A DNA stretch of 8,307 nt from the NCBI GenBank assembly GCA_002482415.1, contig DLFY01000260.1, forward strand, positions 1 through 8,307. Direction: 5' to 3'. Positions 1 through 6,031 of this stretch are shown here, piece by piece. Position 1 is the first letter of the stretch; each line of letters begins with the position of its first letter. Under the pieces are notes generated by a model. It searched no databases. It saw nothing but the letters and a program-made list of their open reading frames with translations, and was not told the DNA's origin. The DNA comes from Phycisphaerales bacterium UBA7708 (GTDB lineage: Bacteria; Planctomycetota; Phycisphaerae; Sedimentisphaerales; Anaerohalosphaeraceae). A program made the position numbers and the translations under genes.

Positions 1-100
1 TCAAACAGTTGGACAGTAGTGATCTCCTATATAATACCATAATAGAGTTTTGCAGCGTGATAATGCTTCATTAATATGCGATATCTGGGATTATTTTATT

Positions 101-373
101 CAACCCCTCCCGGGTTGGGGATGTGTAGTTGGATGGGGTTTTCAGGTTACACCTGCGGCTAACGTAAAATACAGGGAGAATGAACGCACGGGGTGTCCCG
201 CCACCGTCAAACAGAGTTTGGCGGTGCCACCCTTTGCCAGGGTACCGGGCAATTTGTGGGAATGACTAGATGCAACATGGGTGTTATCTTGCCCTTACAG
301 GGCGTGGGGCGGGGAGGGTGGGGACGGGCCCCAGGGCGTTGCCCTGGGCTGGGTTAGGCTGGCCCTTTGGGCC
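101..373. repeat. Cluster of six short GC-rich hairpins
   Basis: Six inverted repeats follow one another. They are CAACCC/GGGTTG (101-106 with 112-117), CAGGT/ACCTG (143-147 with 151-155), an imperfect long stem at 191-232, GCCC/GGGC (291-294 with 300-303), the perfect 8-base CCCAGGGC/GCCCTGGG with a GTT loop (330-337 with 341-348), and GGCCC/GGGCC with a TTT loop (361-365 with 369-373). The arrangement resembles dispersed non-coding repeats that I recall from planctomycete genomes. That likeness is from memory and was not searched. The stems are seen directly, but whether they form one element is inference. Confidence 0.5.
191..232. repeat. Imperfect 42-base inverted repeat
   Basis: The outer arms GGGTG (191-195) and CACCC (228-232) pair, and the inner arms CGCCA (199-203) and TGGCG (219-223) pair, separated by small mismatched bulges. 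The centre can alternatively fold as a tight CAAAC/GTTTG hairpin (208-212 with 216-220) with a three-base AGA loop. It could be a remnant or unit of a dispersed palindromic repeat. No T-run follows on either side, so a terminator role is not supported. Confidence 0.5.
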
Positions 374-401
374 GGAAGGCGGAGCGAATTGAGAAATTAA
401 A

Positions 402-436
402 AGTTCGTAGTTCATAGTTCGTAGTTCGTAGTTCGT
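402..436. repeat. Tandem array of five AGTTCGT 7-mers
   Basis: Five head-to-tail 7-base units span this stretch. Units 1, 3, 4 and 5 are AGTTCGT, and unit 2 (409-415) is AGTTCAT, a single base change. It is non-coding and lies between the hairpin cluster and the palindromes. A slipped-strand microsatellite is the simplest explanation. It is far too short and lacks the spacers of a CRISPR array. Confidence 0.85.
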
Positions 437-447
437 GGAATATTTGA

Positions 448-463
448 GATTTGAAATTTCAGA
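448..463. repeat. Dispersed 16-mer, copy 1
   Basis: The sequence gatttgaaatttcaga occurs here and again exactly at 830-845. Both copies are preceded by a similar ATTTGAG-type lead. The core GAAATTTC is itself palindromic. The two copies bracket all four palindromes at 485-724, which suggests a shared element or repeated insertion boundary. That reading is inference. Confidence 0.7.
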
Positions 464-484
464 GGCGGAGCACGGGGCAGCGAT

Positions 485-504
485 GGGCGACCAGCAGGTC
501 GCCC
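485..504. repeat. REP-like palindrome, copy 1
   Basis: This is a perfect 8-base stem, GGGCGACC (485-492) and GGTCGCCC (497-504), with the loop AGCA and the tail GTACAC. It belongs to a family of four local palindromes that begin GGGC and end GCCC plus a TAC-containing tail. The polarity given by the tail is the same in all four copies. Confidence 0.75.
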
Positions 505-592
505 GTACACGGGAATAAATGTCTGAAGCAGGATGCTTCGGCTACGTTGGGAAAAACCCGTCGCTTGCGCTCCAGGCTGCTGTGATTAATTT

Positions 593-615
593 GGGCAACC
601 ACGGGGGGATTGCCC
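593..615. repeat. REP-like palindrome, copy 2
   Basis: The stem is GGGCAA (593-598) with TTGCCC (610-615), and the tail is CTACA. The preceding bases from 584 (GATTAAT) through the ACGGGG loop recur almost exactly 89 bases downstream, starting at 673. The second arm differs from copy 1 in step with the first arm, as expected of sequences kept as a stem. Confidence 0.65.
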
Positions 616-648
616 CTACATGCGTAAATGAACATGAGGGTATGAAAT

Positions 649-669
649 GGGCGACTGCAAGTCGCGCCC
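649..669. repeat. REP-like palindrome, copy 3
   Basis: The arm GGGCGAC (649-655) faces GTCGCGCCC (661-669) across a TGCAA loop. The stem is complete apart from one extra G in the right arm. The tail is TACGA. Its left arm is close to copy 1, with a different loop. Confidence 0.65.
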
Positions 670-672
670 TAC

Positions 673-724
673 GATTAATCAGGGCAACCACGGGGTGGAT
701 CAGGGCGGACACATAGGTCCGCCC
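673..724. repeat. REP-like palindrome, copy 4, nested or chimeric
   Basis: Positions 673-700 repeat the left part of copy 2 (GATTAAT, then GGGCAACCACGGGG, then a GGAT end) but lack its own right arm. They run instead into a second, complete palindrome, GGGCGGAC (703-710) with GTCCGCCC (717-724), loop ACATAG, tail CTACGT. This looks like a copy-2-type unit joined to, or interrupted by, another family member. The base pairing and the near-repeat are seen directly, and the origin is inferred. Confidence 0.65.
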
Positions 725-829
725 CTACGTGAGTTGGAAAGGTCAGGCACGGGGGGCGTGGATCAAGAATACAAGAAGACAGGGATACATATTAGGCGAC
801 CACAGGGGGACGCGGAGGACAAATTTGAG

Positions 830-845
830 GATTTGAAATTTCAGA
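830..845. repeat. Dispersed 16-mer, copy 2, overlapping a gene end
   Basis: This is an exact second copy of gatttgaaatttcaga (first at 448-463). Bases 841-843 of this copy are the TGA stop codon, on the minus strand, of the PPC-domain gene. The end of that coding sequence therefore lies within repeat DNA. Confidence 0.7.
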
Positions 846-2874
846 TATCAGAAGGATTGGATGGTTTTGCGGCCTGGGGGGCGGGACGGGTGGTGCGGCG
901 GGTTCCGGTGACGGTGACCACGAGATCCTGCGAGGGGACATAATGGCGATAGATGAAGGCCTGCATCATATCCTGGCAGGCGGTGACCGGGCGGGTGACG
1001 GGCTTGCCGTCGAGCTGGGCACGGGCCTGGAATTGCAGAGCAATCGCCCGAGCGGGGGCATTGGCCGGGGCGGTCAGGGTCATACTCATATCATTTTGTC
1101 CGGCCGATACCGGTCCGCCGCTTAGGACAAAGCCTCTGGGGGCGTTTTTGAGGGTCAGTTCCACATCGCCATCGAAACCATCGCGGCGGAAGACGTGGAC
1201 GTTAACCGGGACGCTGCGGCCGGCGGGAATGGTCAGGCTGGCCGGATCGACATAGACGGAAAAATCAGGACGCGGCGGGCTGATGCGCAGGCGATAGCCG
1301 TAGTCGGTGCCGCCGTGGGACTGGGAATCGGTCAGGCAGACATCATAGGCGCCGTCTTCGGGCAGCGTAAATGTCAGATACGAATCGGCATAGTGGGTCA
1401 TCAGGCCGGATTCCTTGTCTTCGCAATCGTCATTCCAGGCCAGGGTTTTGCCGTTGGCATCTTTGAGGCGAATCAGTGAATCCAGCGGGGAATGCAGGCG
1501 GCGGCCCAGGACTTCGATGACGATTTTCTGGCCGGCTTTGCCTTCGAATCGAAAGACATCCATGTCGCCGGGCCGGGCGATGCGGCCATTGATGATGCGG
1601 GGCAGGTCGATTTTCTGGGCTTGGGCGCTGGTATTGTTGTCTTCGTTTTCATCGGTTTCGGGCAGTGTATCGACCGCATAGAGTACGGGATTGGAGCACA
1701 GGCCGTCCTGCTGGAATTGGAGGGTGCGTATCGAGGGGCCGTCGGGGCGGGTATCAAGGCTGATTTGTTTTTCGGACAGGTTCCAGCCGTGGGCGGTCGC
1801 CGTCAGGGGTTTATCTGCAGGGCCGCCCAGCGGGAAAATGGAGGTTACAAACGGCTGCTGAGCCACGGCGATGCGATAGACAAAATCTTCGCGTCCGCGA
1901 TAGATGGCGTCGTTGATGGTCAGGATATAATCGCCGTCGCGGGGGATTTGGTAATAAAGCACGGGGTCGGGGTCGAAACGGAAGTCGTCGGCAAAGGCGA
2001 CCTCGTCACCATCGGCATCGGCCAGGCTCAGGGTCGCCTGAAACCAGCCCGGTACGGCATCGCCCAGATACGGAATCAGGCGGCGGGCGTGGGTTTCAAT
2101 GACCAGGTGCTGGCCCTGCTTACCCGCAAAGCGAAACTGGTCCACTTCGCCGGGGAGAATCTGGCCGTTGATGACCGAGGGAACGGTCAGGCGGGTGATG
2201 ACGGGCTTGCCGGGGTCGGCATAGTCCGGCTCGCGGATTTCGGGCAGCGTGCCGATCTCGAAGAGCATCGGGTTGGTTAATCCATTGGCTGTTCCAAGGC
2301 GAATCTGGCGGTCGCCCGGTGCGGCATCGGGGGCGACGGTGATTTCAATCACCACGGTCTCGGCGATTTGGGGATTGATCTGGTTGAGGTTGGGGCGGAT
2401 GAATTCATCGACCACTTTCTGGAGGCCTTCGGCGCTGAGCTTGTCGAGGTTGCGCAGCATCGGATGGTCAGGCAGCTTGACGGGTACGGTCGGGGTGGTG
2501 ACTGCGTTGGGATCGGTTTTGGGGGCGGTGTTTTTCGGGGCCGGTGGGGTCACGCGGCGGTTCTGGCCGGGCGGGGCGAATTTCTGACGCAGTTGGCGCA
2601 GGCGACTGTTTAATTCATCCCGCTGCTGCTGGTTGAGGGATTTGAGCCGTCCCTGATAGGTAACGACGGAAGCCTTGACGCCATCGCCGGAGACATAGAT
2701 TTCTTTGACACCGCGGAGGTTTCGTCCGCCGACGGTGATCTGGATGGTTGTGCCCTGCTGTGCGCCGGCAGGATAGAGATAGCCGATATTCGGCAGTTTG
2801 GGGGCAGTCTCCGCCCAGACACAGCCAACACCAAGAATCAGAACCGTCAATGTTATTTGCGTTATTTTTTTCAT
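841..2874 (-). CDS. Secreted protein with two PPC (pre-peptidase C-terminal) domains
   Basis: This 677-residue protein has unknown biochemical activity and is probably periplasmic or extracellular. Residues 1-21 form a Sec signal peptide ending VWA. Residues 28-73 and about 170-208 look like two halves of one IPT/TIG-type Ig fold, separated by a Q/R-rich, helix-prone and proline-rich insert of roughly 95 residues. Two PPC-like beta domains follow at about 225-337 (VINGQILPGEVDQFRF) and 425-532 (IINGRIARPGDMDVFRF). A second Ig-like stretch lies at 342-405, and a third beta domain at about 536-655 precedes a basic, proline-rich tail. No catalytic motif is visible, so a binding or scaffold role is the natural guess. 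It is the last gene of a three-gene operon, starting 6 bases after the DUF1501 stop. The TTCCTT before the ATG is not a Shine-Dalgarno sequence, so translation may depend on coupling. The last residues lie next to repeat DNA. Confidence 0.85.
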   Translation of the reverse strand: MKKITQITLTVLILGVGCVWAETAPKLPNIGYLYPAGAQQGTTIQITVGGRNLRGVKEIYVSGDGVKASVVTYQGRLKSLNQQQRDELNSRLRQLRQKFAPPGQNRRVTPPAPKNTAPKTDPNAVTTPTVPVKLPDHPMLRNLDKLSAEGLQKVVDEFIRPNLNQINPQIAETVVIEITVAPDAAPGDRQIRLGTANGLTNPMLFEIGTLPEIREPDYADPGKPVITRLTVPSVINGQILPGEVDQFRFAGKQGQHLVIETHARRLIPYLGDAVPGWFQATLSLADADGDEVAFADDFRFDPDPVLYYQIPRDGDYILTINDAIYRGREDFVYRIAVAQQPFVTSIFPLGGPADKPLTATAHGWNLSEKQISLDTRPDGPSIRTLQFQQDGLCSNPVLYAVDTLPETDENEDNNTSAQAQKIDLPRIINGRIARPGDMDVFRFEGKAGQKIVIEVLGRRLHSPLDSLIRLKDANGKTLAWNDDCEDKESGLMTHYADSYLTFTLPEDGAYDVCLTDSQSHGGTDYGYRLRISPPRPDFSVYVDPASLTIPAGRSVPVNVHVFRRDGFDGDVELTLKNAPRGFVLSGGPVSAGQNDMSMTLTAPANAPARAIALQFQARAQLDGKPVTRPVTACQDMMQAFIYRHYVPSQDLVVTVTGTRRTTRPAPQAAKPSNPSDI

Positions 2875-2880
2875 AAGGAA

Positions 2881-4227
2881 TCAGGCTTTTATAATTTCAT
2901 TGAGTCGGCCGCCGGTTGGGGCGCCGTCTTTGTTGACCGAGGGCATGACTTTGATATCCATACCCATGGGGTTGGGCATCGGGCCGTCGGGGTCAATGCC
3001 CATCAACTGGTAAAAAGTGCCGATCAAATCCTGCGGATAGACGGGACGCTGGGCCACTTCTTCGCCATGGGCATCGGAGGCGCCGACCACGCAGCCGCCC
3101 TTGAAGCCGCCGCCGGCGACGAGGGCCGAAAAACAATTGCCGTAGTGTCCGCGTCCGCCGTTCCAGGGCTCTTCCCACTGGACTTTGGGTGTGCGGCCGA
3201 AATCGCCATAGCTGGAGACGATGGTGCTGTCCAGCAGGCCGCGGCTGGATAAATCCTGCAGGAGGGCTGCCAGGCCTTTGTCGTATTCGGGGAGTTTGCG
3301 GCGCATCGTCTCGAAATGCTGCTTGTGGGTATCCCAGCCGCCGTAGTTGATCGCTACATAGGGAACGCCGTGTTCGACCAGGCGGCGGGCCATCAGACAG
3401 GACTGGCCGAAGGTGGTTCGTCCATACTGGTCGCGGAGTTCTGCTTTTTCCTGGGATAAATCGAACAGCTTGCGGGCGTCGCCGAGGATCATTTCGTAGG
3501 CGTTGTTCTGGCACTGGTCGAAGCGTTTGAATTCGTCGTTGTCCGGGATGGCCTGACCCAGCGAATCGAGGGTGGACAGCAGCTGGCGGCGGTCTTTCTG
3601 GCGCTGTTCGGTGATGCCTTCGGCGACGATGCCTTCGACGGCAAACGGCGTTTTATTGGGGTCGCCACCGGTGACGAACGGCTTGTATTTTGGGCCGAGA
3701 AATCCCACTTCCGAAAAACGGCCCAGCGCCGTGGTCAGCACGACATACGGCGGAATCAGACTTTTGTAGCCGTGGTCATAGCCTTTGAACAGCGAGACCA
3801 CCGCCCCCATGGACGGATAGACCAGCCGCTCGCCGGGGTTGCGTCCGGTCTGCATCATGTAAGTCGCGATTTCGTGGGCGTTGCTGCGATGAGTCATGCT
3901 GCGGATGAGGGAATATTTGTCGGCCTGTTTGGCCAGCAGCGGCAGCATTTCGCCGATGCGGATGCCATCGACGTTGGCGGCGATGGGCTTGGTGAACGGG
4001 CCGGTGTAGGCTTCGCCGGCGTCGGGCTTGGGGTCAAAGGTGTCCAGATGGCACGGGCCGCCCCACATCCAGATTTGAATGATGGCTTTGGCGGGAGTAC
4101 GCGGCGGCGCGGCCTGGGCGAACAGCCGTGTCGGCTCGATGAGGGCTGGTGCGACCGCGGTGCCGAGCATCCACTTGAGCATGTCGCGGCGGTTCAGGGT
4201 TTGGATGTGTGATCTATTCTGCTTCAT
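2881..4227 (-). CDS. DUF1501 family protein, Tat-exported
   Basis: This 448-residue member of DUF1501 belongs to a family related in fold to alkaline phosphatase and sulfatase, with no firmly established reaction. A twin-arginine signal is visible near the N-terminus (NRRDMLKW, residues 12-19) followed by a hydrophobic stretch and a likely cleavage after about residue 38 (FAQA), so it probably folds in the cytoplasm and is exported by Tat. Family marks are MWGGPCHLDTFDPKP (54-68), an IRSMTHRSNAHE segment (108-119), YGGWDTH (295-301), YGDFGRTPK (340-348), GGRGHYGN (357-364) and AGGGFKGG (371-378). The aspartate I expect in the GRDH motif is glycine here. Length is near the family norm. The start is supported by a GAGGA Shine-Dalgarno 9 bases upstream. 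It lies 21 bases after the DUF1549/DUF1553 gene, its usual partner in planctomycetes, which implies a shared process. Confidence 0.92.
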   Translation of the reverse strand: MKQNRSHIQTLNRRDMLKWMLGTAVAPALIEPTRLFAQAAPPRTPAKAIIQIWMWGGPCHLDTFDPKPDAGEAYTGPFTKPIAANVDGIRIGEMLPLLAKQADKYSLIRSMTHRSNAHEIATYMMQTGRNPGERLVYPSMGAVVSLFKGYDHGYKSLIPPYVVLTTALGRFSEVGFLGPKYKPFVTGGDPNKTPFAVEGIVAEGITEQRQKDRRQLLSTLDSLGQAIPDNDEFKRFDQCQNNAYEMILGDARKLFDLSQEKAELRDQYGRTTFGQSCLMARRLVEHGVPYVAINYGGWDTHKQHFETMRRKLPEYDKGLAALLQDLSSRGLLDSTIVSSYGDFGRTPKVQWEEPWNGGRGHYGNCFSALVAGGGFKGGCVVGASDAHGEEVAQRPVYPQDLIGTFYQLMGIDPDGPMPNPMGMDIKVMPSVNKDGAPTGGRLNEIIKA

Positions 4228-4236
4228 GGTTTAAGG

Positions 4237-4241
4237 TCCTC
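4237..4241 (-). promoter_or_regulatory. Ribosome binding site of the DUF1501 gene
   Basis: On the minus strand this reads GAGGA, nine bases before the ATG ending at 4227. It is the only clear Shine-Dalgarno sequence in the three-gene operon and fixes the DUF1501 start. Confidence 0.6.
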
Positions 4242-4248
4242 AACCATT

Positions 4249-5814
4249 TTAATGCCGGAATAAGAATTCTCTGCTGTTGAGCAAGGCCCAGGTTAAATCT
4301 TCTGCGGCTTCGCCGGTTCGATTTCGTTTGGCGGCAAAATGCTTTTCGATGGCCTGGTATTCCTGGGGCGTCGGATAACGCGATAAAATTGTGATATAGA
4401 GGCTGGCGATCATCTCGCGGGGCTTGCCTTTGCCGGCGTCGAAGATTTTTCGCAGCAGCGGGCTTTGGGTAATCTTTTTTCGCACGTCGGAGGAATTGAG
4501 CATAAACAGCCGCTGCACATCGGTGGGATGGCTGCTGGGTTCGGATTCGAGGCCGGTATCGCGCGCGGGGCGGCCGAACATTTCAAGGAACTGGCTGGTG
4601 ATGCTGCCGTCGGCCAGTTCGATGGTGCGATGTTCGTCGGGGATAAAGGTAAACGGTTCGGGGATGGGGCTGGAGTACTTGACCTCGGTACCGCCCAGAT
4701 AACACAGGGCGTCAATGAGCACTTCCGCATCCATTTGCCTTGGCGGGTAACAGGCAAAGAGGGCTTCGGCCTGGGGGGTGTCGGTTTGCGGAATCGAGGA
4801 TTGCTGGTAGGTGCGCGAGGTGCAAATCAGCTTGAACAGATGTTGGATGTTCCAGTCGGACTGGACCAGCTCAGCTTCCAGATATTTCAGCAGCGCGGGA
4901 TTGGCGGGCGAATTGTCCGGGCGGATATCATCTGGTTCGTGGATAATGCCGCGGCCCATCAGCCACGACCAGGCGCGATTGGCCATCGCCCGGGCGAACC
5001 AGGGATTGTCCGGCTGAATCAGCCAATCGGCGAACACCTTACGCGGGTCTTCGTCGGGACCGATTTTGATTTTGGTTCCATCGGGGAAAATGGCTTCCAA
5101 TGGCTCTGTCTGGGCGGGGTCGGGATAGACGATTTCTTCTTTCCATTCGGCGGTACTTTTATAGGCGAGCCGCGAGAAGAACGCTTCCAGTTCCTGGCGA
5201 CGTTCCTGCGGCCAGGTCTTCAGGCGAGTGCTCATGAAGGTTAGCGCCGCGGCTTCTGCGATATCGGCGGGCTTTCGGCCCTGTATGGCCCGATAGAAAT
5301 TGACCGGCGGGACGCGGAAATTGCTGCCGCTGGCAGTCAGCAGCTCACGGGCAAACTCATCATAGGGTTTATTATCACGGACGGATTCGAAAATCCAGCG
5401 GTGGTAGGCCTGTACGGCGTTGGGCCACAGATTAACCGGGTATTCGGCCTTGACCCGCAGGACATCGCACCATTTCAGGGTCCAGTAGGCGGCGAATTCA
5501 TCGCGGGCAAGCAGGGTGTCGACCAGTTTGGCACGTTTATCCAAACGCTTGTCGCCAAGGAACTTACGCACTTCCTGGGCGGTCGGAAGGGTGCCGATCA
5601 GATCAATATAAACGCGACGGACAAAGACTTCATCGGAACACAGGTTGGCGGGAGTAATCTGGTGCTCGACCAGGCTATCCAGAACCGCCTGGTCGATGGG
5701 ATTGTTGATGGTAAAACCGGCATTAATTTCAAAGGGAATGACCGCTGCCGCCCCATATACCCCACCCGAAAAAGCCAGCATACAAGTCAGCAATGAAATA
5801 ATCGATTCTCGCAT
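4249..5814 (-). CDS. DUF1549/DUF1553 (PSCyt2-PSD1) secreted protein
   Basis: First gene of the leftward operon, 521 residues from the chosen ATG. An in-frame GTG at 5826 would add four residues. Neither has a good Shine-Dalgarno, and ATG is preferred because the signal peptide then begins at once (MRESIISLLTCMLAF, cleavage near GVYGA, about residue 21). Residues about 37-220 match DUF1549 (VYIDLIGTLPTAQEV near 68-82), and about 255-500 match DUF1553 (DWLIQPDNPWFARAMANRAW, GRGIIHEPDDIRPDNSPANP, ICTSRTYQQSS, LLNSREFLFRH at the end). The planctomycete PSCyt1 cytochrome-like domain that often precedes these is absent. The CxxCH-type segment usual late in DUF1549 is replaced by MSTRLKTWPQERR (about 194-206). 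The protein is therefore unlikely to bind haem, and may belong to a shorter subfamily. Its reaction is unknown. Pairing with DUF1501 is characteristic of Planctomycetota and Verrucomicrobiota. Confidence 0.9.
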   Translation of the reverse strand: MRESIISLLTCMLAFSGGVYGAAAVIPFEINAGFTINNPIDQAVLDSLVEHQITPANLCSDEVFVRRVYIDLIGTLPTAQEVRKFLGDKRLDKRAKLVDTLLARDEFAAYWTLKWCDVLRVKAEYPVNLWPNAVQAYHRWIFESVRDNKPYDEFARELLTASGSNFRVPPVNFYRAIQGRKPADIAEAAALTFMSTRLKTWPQERRQELEAFFSRLAYKSTAEWKEEIVYPDPAQTEPLEAIFPDGTKIKIGPDEDPRKVFADWLIQPDNPWFARAMANRAWSWLMGRGIIHEPDDIRPDNSPANPALLKYLEAELVQSDWNIQHLFKLICTSRTYQQSSIPQTDTPQAEALFACYPPRQMDAEVLIDALCYLGGTEVKYSSPIPEPFTFIPDEHRTIELADGSITSQFLEMFGRPARDTGLESEPSSHPTDVQRLFMLNSSDVRKKITQSPLLRKIFDAGKGKPREMIASLYITILSRYPTPQEYQAIEKHFAAKRNRTGEAAEDLTWALLNSREFLFRH

Positions 5815-5949
5815 CTTATTGTCCACTTATTAGCAGAATTTACATTATCTTCACATCATTGTTTTGTTATTCTCTTTTATAAACGCTCGTCCTGAAGAGA
5901 AATGACAAAGAAAATGGACAAAATCCAATTTTTGTATCAATTTTAGGAA

Positions 5950-5977
5950 TTGAAATACAGGATATAACATGTATATT
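5950..5977 (+). promoter_or_regulatory. Candidate sigma-70-type promoter for the glycosidase gene
   Basis: TTGAAA at 5950-5955 and TATATT at 5972-5977 are separated by 16 bases, close to the housekeeping consensus. Transcription would begin near 5984 and leave a leader of roughly 50 bases before the GTG at 6032. In such AT-rich DNA this match could be chance. Confidence 0.3.
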
Positions 5978-6017
5978 TATATGCAGAGCATTTAATAAAT
6001 GGTCAAACCACTTGATT

Positions 6018-6023
6018 GAGGAG
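6018..6023 (+). promoter_or_regulatory. Ribosome binding site deciding a GTG start
   Basis: GAGGAG lies eight bases before the GTG at 6032. This strong Shine-Dalgarno, together with the signal peptide that follows directly, supports the non-ATG start. Confidence 0.7.
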
Positions 6024-6031
6024 TTTGAGCC

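Larger units (their letters stand above)
1..840. other. Gene-free, repeat-rich intergenic region
   Basis: I see no credible protein gene here on either strand. Short open frames exist but lack a ribosome binding site, run through hairpins and resemble no family I know. The first 100 bases are AT-rich, unlike the rest, and include a TATAAT at 30-35 with a weak TTGGAC 15 bases upstream, too poorly spaced to call a promoter. From 101 onward the region is a mosaic of hairpins, a 7-mer tandem array, four related palindromes and a dispersed 16-mer, listed separately. No hairpin is followed by a T-run in the minus-strand direction, so I see no intrinsic terminator for the leftward operon, although the stem-loops could stabilise its mRNA end. 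Confidence 0.75.
5827..6031. promoter_or_regulatory. AT-rich divergent intergenic region
   Basis: About 200 bases separate the leftward operon from the rightward glycosidase gene. The stretch is visibly AT-rich against GC-rich coding flanks, as expected for back-to-back promoters. I see no convincing operator palindrome, riboswitch or small gene in it. A plausible rightward promoter is listed separately. For the leftward operon only loose AT-rich -10-like stretches are visible, and no pair is good enough to call. Confidence 0.5.

Noticed and set aside
9..35. TTGGAC and TATAAT as a promoter at the left edge
   Set aside because: The spacing is 15 bases, the -35 match is weak, and no gene follows it.
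50..265. Open frame of 71 residues at the left end starting with TTG
   Set aside because: It has no ribosome binding site, starts on a rare codon, runs through three hairpins and has low-complexity G/W/V-rich content. It is better explained as repeat DNA.
330..373. Hairpins as an intrinsic terminator for the leftward operon
   Set aside because: No T-run follows the stems in the minus-strand direction, and they lie about 470 bases past the stop codon.
402..724. Possible CRISPR array
   Set aside because: The 7-mers are directly adjacent with no spacers, and the palindromes are irregularly spaced with differing sequences; no cas gene is present.
519..943. Two short plus-strand open frames across the palindromes
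   Set aside because: They read through the REP-like repeats, lack ribosome binding sites, and one enters the PPC gene antisense.
1492..2280. Long plus-strand open frame antisense to the PPC gene
   Set aside because: It is a shadow created by the codon use of the minus-strand gene, with G/A-rich low-information protein and no ribosome binding site.
4465..5244. Long plus-strand open frame antisense to the DUF1549/DUF1553 gene
   Set aside because: The minus-strand frame carries clear family motifs over the whole stretch, so this is a shadow frame.
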